Source: DASRBN01 sp035294305
GTDB lineage: Bacteria > Chloroflexota > Ktedonobacteria > Ktedonobacterales > Ktedonobacteraceae
Reading direction: 5' to 3'
DNA: 64,000 bases
Assembly (NCBI GenBank): GCA_035294305.1
Contig: DATGLD010000048.1
Coordinates: forward strand, 496,001-560,000
How positions within the stretch are numbered: the first letter of the stretch is position 1; every line of letters starts with the position of its first letter. Below the pieces are notes generated by a model. The model searched no databases. It saw nothing but the letters and a program-made list of their open reading frames with translations, and had not been told where the DNA came from. The position numbers and the translations under genes were made by a program. Of this stretch, positions 34,560 to 42,759 are shown piece by piece.

Positions 34560-35858
34560 TCAAGACTGGATGAGTACGGACTTGCCGCTGCCCCCTTCGG
34601 CTACGCATACTCCATGATCGTAGGCGAGAGAACCACGTACAAAGACCTGCTCTATTTTTCCCTTTACTTCCCACCCCGCGAAAGGAGTCCATCCACATTT
34701 GGATAGCATTTGCTCATTGGTCAGTTCATACTCTATATCCGGGTTTACCAGCACGATGTCGGCGTCCTTGGCAATCTCAAGCGCGCCTTTCGTTTTCAGC
34801 CCAAAGATACGGACCGGATTCACGACACAGCGTTTCACGATCTCGTTCAACGTTACCCGGCCCTCGGCGACAGCCGTCAGCAAGAGTGGCAACATCGTTT
34901 GCACGCCAGGCATGCCGGAAGGAGCCCGCTCGTATGGCTGATTTTTCTCTTCTCGCGTGTGCGGCGCGTGGTCGGTCGCGATGGTATCAATCGTGTCAAA
35001 GTACGTCCAGAGAGCTTTGCGATCACTTTCGGAACGCAAGGGCGGATTGACTTTGGCAAAGTTTCCCAGGCGATGCTGGTCGTCTTCATTTAAAAAGAGA
35101 TGCAAAGGTGTCACTTCGCATGTCACAAGGACACCCTTGCGTTTGGCTTCCTGTATGAGTTCGAGTTCTCTGGCTGTGGTGGTATGCGCGATATGCAGGG
35201 TGCGGCCCGTTTTCTCGGCAATAGCTAATGCGCGGCTGACAGCGATCTGGGCGCTTAAAGGCGGGCGCGATTGATTGTGATCTTTTGAACCCAGCGACCC
35301 GAAATATTTGAGCGATTGTTCGTCTTCGGCGTGGACGACGATAGGCTTATGCAATGGGAACGTAGAAAAATGCCGGTAGAGAGGTGCAAATTCTGTGACC
35401 AGCAGCGAGCCGGTTGAGGAACCCATGTATAATTTGAGGGCGACGACCTGGTCTGAGATTGCGAAGGCTTCCTCTATATTGCTTTCTGTCGCGCCGAGAT
35501 ACAATCCATAATCGACGACGGCTTTCTTAGCTACAAGAGCCTTTTTTTCGGCCAGGTGCTCGCGGTTATCCGTGGGTGGCTGGGTATTCGGCATGTCCAG
35601 GATGGTCGTCACGCCCCCGGCAAGAGCTGCGCGGGTGCCAGAGGCGAAGTCTTCTTTATGCGTTGCGCCGGGTTCGCGAAAATGGACGTGTGAGTCGATG
35701 AAACCGGGCAGCACAAGACGCCCGGCAGCATTGATGCTACGTTCTCCCGGTTCGGGCGTAAGATTTTCAGCCAGTTCGACTATTTTCTCGCCGGAAATAC
35801 GAATATCCAGGCGCACTGTATCTTCCGGCAGCACAACCAGGCCATGACGTATTAGCAT
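34560..35858 (-). CDS. pyrC: Dihydroorotase
   Basis: A 432-residue type I dihydroorotase/amidohydrolase. GFIDSHVHFREPG at about residues 52-64 has the two metal His residues, followed by KEDFASGTRAA. Further ligands lie in VVHAEDE near 175, LHIAHTTT near 223 and ATDHAPHTREEK near 301. The usual carbamylated Lys region is ALKLYMGSSTG near 145, containing LKLYM as expected. It closes carbamoyl aspartate to dihydroorotate. Starts 23 bp after carB, with GGAG 6 nt before the ATG. Confidence 0.95.
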   Translation of the reverse strand: MLIRHGLVVLPEDTVRLDIRISGEKIVELAENLTPEPGERSINAAGRLVLPGFIDSHVHFREPGATHKEDFASGTRAALAGGVTTILDMPNTQPPTDNREHLAEKKALVAKKAVVDYGLYLGATESNIEEAFAISDQVVALKLYMGSSTGSLLVTEFAPLYRHFSTFPLHKPIVVHAEDEQSLKYFGSLGSKDHNQSRPPLSAQIAVSRALAIAEKTGRTLHIAHTTTARELELIQEAKRKGVLVTCEVTPLHLFLNEDDQHRLGNFAKVNPPLRSESDRKALWTYFDTIDTIATDHAPHTREEKNQPYERAPSGMPGVQTMLPLLLTAVAEGRVTLNEIVKRCVVNPVRIFGLKTKGALEIAKDADIVLVNPDIEYELTNEQMLSKCGWTPFAGWEVKGKIEQVFVRGSLAYDHGVCVAEGGSGKSVLIQS

Positions 35859-35881
35859 TCAGCACTCCATATCACAATGAT

Positions 35882-38800
35882 TCATACATATTCGTTCCAG
35901 GATTTTATGTGTATTGTAGCAAGGTCTTTTGTGACGATGGCTCGCGTAAATAGACGCGCCTGCTTGATTTTGGTGAATAGGGGGATATTGTGATCAACGG
36001 CGTAACGGCGTACCAGGTAGTCATCGTCCAGTTCCTTTTTGACGTGATTGTCTACGATGTTGATCGCCAGGTCCACTTTGTTCTCACTGAAGTAGGTCAG
36101 GATATTGGGCGACTTATGCTCATGAATTTTGTAGAGCATGGTTGCTGCAATATCGTGCGCGCGCAAAAATGCGCACGTTTTTTCAGTGGCATATAACGGT
36201 ATGCCCAGGCTGCTAAGCAGCCTGGCGCTCTCCAAAAATCTGACCTTTTTATCCTCACCGCCCAGGCTGATGAAGATGCCCTTTGCGGGTACGTGTCCGC
36301 CGGTGGCGATAATGGCCTTGAGATAAGCTTCTTCGAGATCATCGCCGAAGCAGGCGACCTCGCCGGTTGAGGCCATTTCGACGCGCAGGATGGGGTCCGC
36401 GCCCGTAAGCCGCGAGAAGGAGAACTGCGGGGCCTTGACCGCGGTAAACGTCAGGGGTGGGAAGGATACGGGCGCTATCTCATTTCGAGCGAAGAGTGCG
36501 TCGACGAAGGTTTCGATAAAATTGATACCGGTCACTTTCGAGATGAAAGGGAAGGTGCGGGATGCGCGCAAATTGGCCTCGATGACATAGACCTGGTTGT
36601 CTTTGGCAAGAAATTGGATGTTGAACGGGCCGGTAATTTCTAACGCCCTGGCGATTGCTCTGCCTGCCTGTTCGATCTTGCACATGGTCTCGGCGTTGAG
36701 CGTCTGGGGTGGCAAAACGATAGTTGCATCGCCGGAATGCACACCGGCGTTCTCGATATGTTCGGAGATGACGAAGGCTTTGATCTGGCCGTGCTGCGCG
36801 ACGGCATCCAGTTCGATCTCTTTGACCTTTTGAAAGAACTTGGAGACAGTGACGGGATGCTCCGCTGAGACGGCGGCAGCGGCCTGCGCGTATTGCTCCA
36901 ACTCTTCGCGGGTATAACAGACGTTCATGGCATTGCCCGAAAGCACGTATGACGGGCGCACCAGGACGGGAAAACCCACGCGTTCGGCAAAACGGGTCAG
37001 GCCATCAAGGTCAATGAAGGTATCCCAGGCGGGCTGGCGAATATCGAGCGAGTCGAGCAGGCGAGAAAACTTGCTGCGGTCCTCCGCCTGGTCGATATGC
37101 GCGGCGCTCGTTCCCAGGATGCGTACGCCATAGTTATGCAAAGCTCTGGCGCGATTGTTGGGAGTTTGCCCACCAACCGAGACAATCACACCGTAGGGCG
37201 ACTCGAATTCGCAGATATCGGCAATGCGCTCAAAGGTGAGTTCCTCAAAGTACAGGCGGTCGGATATATCGTAGTCCGTCGAGACCGTTTCTGGATTGCA
37301 GTTGATCACGATGGAACGTTTGCCATACTTTTTCAGCGCCTCGACGGTACTGACGCTTGTCCAGTCGAATTCAACCGATGAGCCGATACGATAGGGGCCT
37401 GAGCCAAGCACGATGATCCCTTCGTCGCCTAGCGGTGCTGCGTCATGATGCTGCCCATTGTAGGTCATGTAGAGATAGTTGGTTTCCGAGGGATATTCGG
37501 CGGCAAGCGTATCAATCTGAAAAATGGATGGAGTGATGCCAAGCTGTTTGCGCAAGGCGCGAATTTCAAGGCCGGTTTTGCCTACAAGCTCTCCGATGCG
37601 CTTATCTGAGATGCCCAGTTGCTTCATTTCTAGGAGTCGAACAGCAGAGAGGTCCTGGCTAATACGCAAAGCCTGCTCGATGTCCACGATATGCTGGATG
37701 CGCTCCAAAAACCAGGGGTCGATGCCGGTGATAGCGGCGATTTCTGAGACGGAGATGCCGTTGCACATCGCCAGCGCCAGGGCGAACATGCGCCTGGGAG
37801 TAGGGATGTAGAGATATTTCGTCAGGATATCATCTATTGTGCTATCAGCGGAAGAAAAGACTTTGTCGCTTGTCGCGCCTTCAAAGTCGAGGTCCAGCAT
37901 GCGAATGGCTTTCTGGTAGGCCTCTTCAAATGTCCTGCCAATGCCCATTACCTCGCCGACGGACTTCATGCCCGTGCCGATGGTTTCGTCCACGCCCTTA
38001 AATTTGGAGAGGTCCCAGCGTGGTATCTTCACCACCACGTAGTCCAGGCTCGGCTCAAAACAGGCCTGAGTGACGCCTGTGACGCGATTGGTGAGTTCTG
38101 TCAGCCCGTAGCCGAGGGCGAGTTTGGCCGCGACATATGCCAGTGGATAGCCGGTCGCCTTGCTCGCCAGGGCGGAGCTGCGCGAGAGGCGGGCATTGAC
38201 TTCGATCACATAGTACGCGGATGTTCGCGGGTCAAGCGCGAATTGCACATTGCACTCGCCGACGATGCCCAGGCTTTTCACGATGCTGATGGAAGCGGAG
38301 CGGAGCATGTGATATTCACTGTTGGTCAGCGTCTGGCTGGGTGCGATGACGATTGATTCGCCGGTGTGAATGCCCAGCGGGTCCATGTTCTCCATGTTGC
38401 AGACGGTAATGCAGTTATCGTAGCAATCGCGCACGACCTCGTATTCAACCTCTTTGTAATGATGCAGGTATTGCTCGATCAGCACCTGGGGAGCGAAGGC
38501 GAGCGCGCCGTTCACAATGCGTTCGAGTTCCCCGGCGTCTTTGGCGATGCCCGAACCCTGGCCACCAAGAGCGAAACCTGCTCGTATCATTACCGGAAAG
38601 CTGATGCGATTAGCGATGGATAGCGCCTCCTCAAGCGTTTCAGCGCTGCTGCTGTGTGGAGTGGGAATGTCGATACTATGCAAATGTTCCGCGAATGCCT
38701 GGCGATCCTCGGTGAGCAGAATGGCGGAAATGGGCGTGCCGAGAACGCGGACATTGTGGTGTTCCAGAACCCCTTTTTGGAAGAGTTCGATGCCGCAGTT

Positions 38801-39079
38801 GAGGGCCGTCTGACCGCCAAAGGAGAGTAGGATGCCGTCGGGGCGCTCTTTTGCGATGATTTTTTCGACGAAAAAGGCTGTGACCGGCAAGAAGTAGACT
38901 TCATCGGCCAGCAGTTTTGATGTCTGAATGGTGGCGATGTTGGGATTGACCAGTACGGTGGCGATGCCCTCTTCGCGGAGGGCTTTGAGGGCTTGTGAGC
39001 CAGAATAGTCAAATTCGCCAGATTGTCCAATTTTGAGGGCGCCTGCTCCCAACACCAGCACTTTGCGCAGCTTATCCAC
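35882..39079 (-). CDS. carB: Carbamoyl-phosphate synthase, large subunit
   Basis: A 1,065-residue protein with two homologous ATP-grasp halves, each starting with VLVLGAGALKIGQSGEFDYS (residue 8) or IIVLGSGPYRIGSSVEFDW (near 557), and a C-terminal MGS-like allosteric domain near 935-1065. EVNARLSRSSALASKATGYP in the first half and EANLRASRTFPFISKVTG in the second are the conserved metal/ATP loops. It makes carbamoyl phosphate from bicarbonate, ATP and ammonia from CarA. GTG start one base after the carA stop, with GAGGGG inside the end of carA. The C-terminal domain is where UMP binds in many bacteria. Confidence 0.97.
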   Translation of the reverse strand: MDKLRKVLVLGAGALKIGQSGEFDYSGSQALKALREEGIATVLVNPNIATIQTSKLLADEVYFLPVTAFFVEKIIAKERPDGILLSFGGQTALNCGIELFQKGVLEHHNVRVLGTPISAILLTEDRQAFAEHLHSIDIPTPHSSSAETLEEALSIANRISFPVMIRAGFALGGQGSGIAKDAGELERIVNGALAFAPQVLIEQYLHHYKEVEYEVVRDCYDNCITVCNMENMDPLGIHTGESIVIAPSQTLTNSEYHMLRSASISIVKSLGIVGECNVQFALDPRTSAYYVIEVNARLSRSSALASKATGYPLAYVAAKLALGYGLTELTNRVTGVTQACFEPSLDYVVVKIPRWDLSKFKGVDETIGTGMKSVGEVMGIGRTFEEAYQKAIRMLDLDFEGATSDKVFSSADSTIDDILTKYLYIPTPRRMFALALAMCNGISVSEIAAITGIDPWFLERIQHIVDIEQALRISQDLSAVRLLEMKQLGISDKRIGELVGKTGLEIRALRKQLGITPSIFQIDTLAAEYPSETNYLYMTYNGQHHDAAPLGDEGIIVLGSGPYRIGSSVEFDWTSVSTVEALKKYGKRSIVINCNPETVSTDYDISDRLYFEELTFERIADICEFESPYGVIVSVGGQTPNNRARALHNYGVRILGTSAAHIDQAEDRSKFSRLLDSLDIRQPAWDTFIDLDGLTRFAERVGFPVLVRPSYVLSGNAMNVCYTREELEQYAQAAAAVSAEHPVTVSKFFQKVKEIELDAVAQHGQIKAFVISEHIENAGVHSGDATIVLPPQTLNAETMCKIEQAGRAIARALEITGPFNIQFLAKDNQVYVIEANLRASRTFPFISKVTGINFIETFVDALFARNEIAPVSFPPLTFTAVKAPQFSFSRLTGADPILRVEMASTGEVACFGDDLEEAYLKAIIATGGHVPAKGIFISLGGEDKKVRFLESARLLSSLGIPLYATEKTCAFLRAHDIAATMLYKIHEHKSPNILTYFSENKVDLAINIVDNHVKKELDDDYLVRRYAVDHNIPLFTKIKQARLFTRAIVTKDLATIHIKSWNEYV

Positions 39080-39080
39080 G

Positions 39081-40199
39081 TTAGCCCCTCACCTTTTCCA
39101 GAAAATAATCGAAAATCCATGCTGTATCCATTGGACCGGGCATGGCTTCGGGATGGAATTGTACCGAGAGGAAAGGATACTCGATATGCTGGATGCCTTC
39201 GTTGCTGCCATCGTTGGCGTTGACGAACCAGGGTGTGAAATCTGGCGGCAACTTTCCAACGGCAAAACCATGATTCTGGGTGGTGATAGAGCAACGCTTT
39301 GTGCCGTTGAGGATACAGGGCTGATTCTGGCTGCGATGCCCATATTTTAGCTTATAGGTATCGCCACCGGCGGCCAGGGCAAGCAGTTGATGCCCAAGGC
39401 AGATTCCCAGGATCGGAATGCGCTGATCGATAGCTTTCTGAATGGTACGAATCGTTTGGCCGACCATTTTGGGATTGCCGGGGCCGTTGGATACGACGAT
39501 GCTGTCAAAAGTGAAGTTCACATCCGGGGCAAAGAGGTCAAAATCCCAAGGAACGGTTATCAAGCGCACATTCCTCGCCAGCAGGGAGCGCGCAATGTTG
39601 CGCTTGGCGCCACAATCGAGCAGGACGATGGTTGTATCGCCATCGCCTTCTTGCAGGACCTGGCGGACCGAAACACGCGCCACCAGGTTATCGCCATCGG
39701 GATCATAGAAAGGAATGTCATCATCGAAGACGATCTTGCCCAGCATGGTGCCATGTTCGCGAATGTGCCGGGCCAGCAAGCGCGTATCTTTGATTTCCAG
39801 GGCCGGAATTTTCTCCTGCTGTAGCCATGTACCCAGGCTCATCGTGCTTTGCGCGTGCGAGGGCAGGTCTATATAGTTGGAAACGATAAGCCCGGCAATA
39901 TGAATGTGGTCATCTTCCCAGTACGATGAAGCTGGCACTCCGTAATTGCCTATGATGGGATAGGTCATGGCTAAAATTTGACCGGTGTAAGAGGAATCGG
40001 TCAGCGATTCTGGATAGCCGACCATGCCGGTACTGAAAACTACCTCGCCGGCAGTGGGGCCGGTATAGCCGCATGAGAGTCCGTCGAAGGTCGTTCCGTC
40101 TTCTAAGATCAGTTTTCCATAGATGGACTGTTCCTTACCCCAAAGCGGTGTTTGTCGATGTTGAACGAGCAGAGCGTTTTCGGGGACACAATTATGCAT
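39081..40199 (-). CDS. carA: Carbamoyl-phosphate synthase, small (glutaminase) subunit
   Basis: A 372-residue protein from an ATG at 40199 that lies within the last codons of pyrB (8-bp overlap). The family's start SIYGKLILEDGTTFDG follows after about 25 extra residues. The class I glutamine amidotransferase domain holds the nucleophile in ILGICLGHQLLALAAGG near residues 260-276, and the His/Glu pair in SVQFHPEAMPGP. It releases ammonia from glutamine for CarB. Longer upstream reading frames lie within pyrB and are discarded. Confidence 0.95.
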   Translation of the reverse strand: MHNCVPENALLVQHRQTPLWGKEQSIYGKLILEDGTTFDGLSCGYTGPTAGEVVFSTGMVGYPESLTDSSYTGQILAMTYPIIGNYGVPASSYWEDDHIHIAGLIVSNYIDLPSHAQSTMSLGTWLQQEKIPALEIKDTRLLARHIREHGTMLGKIVFDDDIPFYDPDGDNLVARVSVRQVLQEGDGDTTIVLLDCGAKRNIARSLLARNVRLITVPWDFDLFAPDVNFTFDSIVVSNGPGNPKMVGQTIRTIQKAIDQRIPILGICLGHQLLALAAGGDTYKLKYGHRSQNQPCILNGTKRCSITTQNHGFAVGKLPPDFTPWFVNANDGSNEGIQHIEYPFLSVQFHPEAMPGPMDTAWIFDYFLEKVRG

Positions 40200-41217
40200 T
40201 GACTTCTGCCTTTCCGAACAGGAGTGCCAGTAGCGCCATGCGGGTGTAGAGGCCGTTGCGAATCTGGGACTTGAAGTAAATTGCGCGCTCATCGGCATCC
40301 ACGGCAGGATCAATGGTACCAACTCGTGGCAGGGGGTCCATCAAGACCATATCGTTGTTGCCATGCCTGCGTAGCAGTTCGGGTGTCACCATAAATCCGC
40401 TGTTCATAGCTTCCAGATAGTCTTCAAGAGACTCAAAACGCTCCTTTTGGATGCGCGTCCAGTACCAGAGGTCGCAGTTATCTGGAATATCGCTCTCGTG
40501 GTGTATCTCGATGATGTGAATGCCGCGCTCGCCCAAGCAGTAGTAATCAGAGCGACTGAGACGCAGTTGCCGTGGGGATAGCAGGTAGACGGTGTTGTTC
40601 TCGAACAGCGACAGACCGCGAATAAGCGAATGGATCACGCGGCTATTAAGTGGATCGCCGGCGAGCAGGCAGGTTAAGTTATCGAGCCTGCCAAATCTTT
40701 CGTAGAGCGTATAAAGATCGAGCAGCGTCTGGGTCGGATGTTCATTGTTGCCGTCGCCGGCATTAATGACGGGGATGGTAGTGGCTACTCTGGCCGCCTG
40801 TTCAGCCGAACCGACGATTCTGTGGCGCAGTACGATGGCATCCGAGTATGCTTCGAAGGTGCGGATGGTATCTTCAAACGACTCGCCCTTATTGACGGAA
40901 GAGACCGTTTCAGGGTTTTGAATTTCGATGGTCTGACCACCCAGGCGCTTGACGGCTGCCGCAAAGGAGCCGAATGTCCGGCTGGAAGGCTCGAAGAAAA
41001 GCAGAGAAACGATTGTTCCAGCGAGAAGGGATGAGGGCTCATTATTCACAGCAATCTGCTTCATCCTGTTGACTAATCTGAAGAGCATACGCAGATCAAG
41101 CGCCGAAAACTGATCGAGAGAGACGATATCTTTGCCCTGGAAATCCCCGGCAATCATTTCGATTGCGCCATCCGCCACATGGGTTTGGTCTCGCACGTAA
41201 GATGTGATCAGGTTCAT
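40192..41217 (-). CDS. pyrB: Aspartate carbamoyltransferase catalytic chain
   Basis: A 341-residue ATCase from the ATG at 41217, which has GGAGG 5 nt upstream; an ATG four codons and a TTG seven codons earlier overlap this site. The carbamoyl phosphate motif reads FFEPSSRTFGSF, close to the usual (F/Y)xEPSTRTRxSF but with Phe in place of the second Arg. HPTQTLLDLYTLYERFG and DPLPRVGTIDPAVD are the aspartate-side motifs. It carbamoylates aspartate, the committed step. No pyrI regulatory chain is present. First gene of the pyr operon. Confidence 0.93.
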   Translation of the reverse strand: MNLITSYVRDQTHVADGAIEMIAGDFQGKDIVSLDQFSALDLRMLFRLVNRMKQIAVNNEPSSLLAGTIVSLLFFEPSSRTFGSFAAAVKRLGGQTIEIQNPETVSSVNKGESFEDTIRTFEAYSDAIVLRHRIVGSAEQAARVATTIPVINAGDGNNEHPTQTLLDLYTLYERFGRLDNLTCLLAGDPLNSRVIHSLIRGLSLFENNTVYLLSPRQLRLSRSDYYCLGERGIHIIEIHHESDIPDNCDLWYWTRIQKERFESLEDYLEAMNSGFMVTPELLRRHGNNDMVLMDPLPRVGTIDPAVDADERAIYFKSQIRNGLYTRMALLALLFGKAEVNA

Positions 41218-41392
41218 ATTAGCCTCCATAGCTTTCAATAAAACATGCTTACATTATGTTGTCTCGTCGTCATTTTCTCGCTCCCTGCTTCAAGAGTATG
41301 TCCTTACCCTTGAGCCTGGTGGCAAGAACCACGAGGGGCGCGCTCAATCTGGCCCCTGCGACGCGACCTGGTTCAGTTGCCAACCAAAAAGG

Positions 41393-41584
41393 TCAAAAAA
41401 AATTCCCCACCCCTGAATCAACGGGATGAGGAAGAAACACTCTTAGTGAAAATGGCACCGGGTCCATCAATGGGATGGAAGAGGCGACATTTCTGCCGCA
41501 TCTCGTATTCCGTTGTCTGTACCCTGTGCTTTCTGAACATGACACCACCCGGCCTTTTCCACTCAATGGAACGTCTGGAAACAT
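41393..41584 (-). CDS. Candidate 63-residue pyr leader peptide
   Basis: An open frame starting at ATG 41584, about 10 nt after the predicted transcription start, and ending in TGA directly behind the T8 tract of the leader terminator (final codons TTT TTT TGA). Translation through this frame would run over the terminator stem, as the E. coli pyrBI leader peptide does. There is no strong ribosome site (GAGAT adjoining the ATG), and the peptide has no homology I recognise, so translation is only suggested. Confidence 0.35.
   Translation of the reverse strand: MFPDVPLSGKGRVVSCSESTGYRQRNTRCGRNVASSIPLMDPVPFSLRVFLPHPVDSGVGNFF
41395..41431 (-). terminator. Intrinsic terminator in the pyr leader, probable attenuator
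   Basis: On the minus strand, CCTCATCCC (41423-41431) pairs with GGGGTGGGG (41405-41413) over 9 bp including two wobbles, followed by AA and eight T residues. It lies about 165-200 nt after the predicted start of transcription and 180 nt before pyrB. No minus-strand gene ends nearby, so termination here would specifically switch off the pyr operon. Confidence 0.7.
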
Positions 41585-41600
41585 ATCTCAAATTGCTAGA

Positions 41601-41629
41601 AGTATACACAGTAATTTTTGAAAAGTCAA
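41601..41629 (-). promoter_or_regulatory. Promoter of the pyr operon
   Basis: Minus-strand TTGACT (41624-41629) and TATACT (41601-41606) are spaced 17 nt. The implied transcript start near 41594 gives a leader of about 375 nt to pyrB, containing the terminator at 41395-41431. Confidence 0.7.
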
Positions 41630-41731
41630 GGTTGCTTGAAAAGCCGCTTTTATATCATAATACATCTTATAAATGAATATTTCTTCAGAAGTCCCTGAAA
41701 AGAGGGGAGTTCTCATAGCCTAAAGGGTAGG

Positions 41732-41758
41732 GAGATTCTGAGCTTCGCTCAGAATCTC
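41732..41758. repeat. 11-bp perfect hairpin between pyr and tetR promoters
   Basis: GAGATTCTGAG at 41732-41742 is mirrored by its complement at 41748-41758 around the loop CTTCG. It lies between the two divergent promoters, without a T-tract. It may be a small dispersed repeat or an insulating structure. Apart from this, the leader/promoter elements and the tetR 5' end, nothing else is visible in 41218-41879. Confidence 0.45.
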
Positions 41759-41792
41759 TGCCCAACTTCCAGGTAATCACCAGCATTTCCTC

Positions 41793-41837
41793 TTGACATT
41801 CTCGCTTTCTCCGGTTATAATCTAACTAAATAGTTAG
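41793..41837 (+). promoter_or_regulatory. Consensus promoter and operator of tetR
   Basis: TTGACA (41793-41798) and TATAAT (41816-41821) match consensus at all 12 positions with 17-nt spacing. Directly after it is the inverted repeat CTAACTA-AA-TAGTTAG (41822-41837), at the expected start of transcription. The same core recurs before the efflux gene (42699-42710), supporting TetR autoregulation. Confidence 0.75.
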
Positions 41838-41879
41838 ATAGACGTGTTGTTGTTTGTTAGAAAAGGAGATGGGGATAGG

Positions 41880-42641
41880 ATGTCTGAGTCTGGAGAACCT
41901 GGCAGTCGACGAGGACTTGTGCAGGATGCAAGGGGTGTGAGGGAACATCCAGTGTCACACTCACAGGCAGGTCGAAGAGGACGAACGCATAATGCGGAGG
42001 GTGCGCGGGAGGCTATTCTTAACGCAGCGGAGACAGTTTTTGCGGAACACGGGTTTGATGGCGCACGGGTCGATGCCATCGCAGCGGAGTCGGGCTATAA
42101 CAAAAGCCTGATCTTCCAGTACTTTGGCGATAAGCTCGGGTTGTATACAGAGGTGAACAGGCGTATTGATCGGGAACTGAATGCGCTTTCAACCGCTGCT
42201 GTGGCTCCGCTGCTCGCAGATGAAAAAGTTGCCAGCGATCCGCAGCGGTTCAAGGCATTGCTCGAGGCTGTTATCAGCGTCGTGTTTGATGCTTTTCTCA
42301 AACGCCCGCGTGTGATGCGCATTATTCTCTGGGAACAGGCAGAGGGCTGGCAAACCTATAAAAAGATTATGTCACAACTGGATACGGAAGACGTTGACCA
42401 GCTCAGGACATTTTTTGCTAAGGCTCGCGACGCTGGATTGCTCCGTTCGGATTTCGATCCTTTCATCCAGATTGTTATGGCAGAGGCATTTTGCTGGTCC
42501 TACCTGTCCTCGATTCCTCTGTACCAGATGTTTACGGATGAGAACCTGTCTTCTGAGGCGGCGCTGGCACGAGGGCGTGCGTACCTGATTGATTTTATCG
42601 TTCATGGGATGATGGTCGATTCAAAGGACAACAAGGACTAA
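41880..42641 (+). CDS. TetR-family repressor
   Basis: A 253-residue regulator. After a polar 35-residue tail, AREAILNAAETVFAEHGFDGARVDAIAAESGYNKSLIFQYFGDK at about residues 41-85 is the TetR helix-turn-helix. The C-terminal helical domain (LLEAVISVVFDAFLKRPRVMRIILWEQ) binds a ligand. The start ATG 41880 has AAAGGAG upstream; a TTG at 41844 lies too close to the predicted transcript start. It precedes, by 118 bp, the DHA2 efflux gene. Matching operators in both promoters indicate it represses itself and the pump until a toxic ligand binds. Confidence 0.88.
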   Translation: MSESGEPGSRRGLVQDARGVREHPVSHSQAGRRGRTHNAEGAREAILNAAETVFAEHGFDGARVDAIAAESGYNKSLIFQYFGDKLGLYTEVNRRIDRELNALSTAAVAPLLADEKVASDPQRFKALLEAVISVVFDAFLKRPRVMRIILWEQAEGWQTYKKIMSQLDTEDVDQLRTFFAKARDAGLLRSDFDPFIQIVMAEAFCWSYLSSIPLYQMFTDENLSSEAALARGRAYLIDFIVHGMMVDSKDNKD

Positions 42642-42698
42642 GCTTTCGGATCGACCTGTACGACCATATAGTAGAGAGACTTTTTTTGCTGCTTTTTT

Positions 42699-42710
42699 AA
42701 CTAAATAGTT
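42699..42710 (+). promoter_or_regulatory. Second TetR operator, before the efflux gene
   Basis: AACTAAATAGTT repeats the core of the tetR operator, 50 bp upstream of the pump start codon. The flanks differ (TTGG on the right rather than AG), so affinity may differ. I cannot pick a firm promoter here. Confidence 0.6.
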
Positions 42711-42759
42711 GGTTAATAAAACAATCAGTTAGTTTCAGATCAGAAAGGAGATAGTCATT

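Noticed and set aside
34546..34698. Extended N-terminus for pyrD
   Set aside because: It would overlap pyrC by about 140 bp and adds Arg-rich sequence absent from the family.
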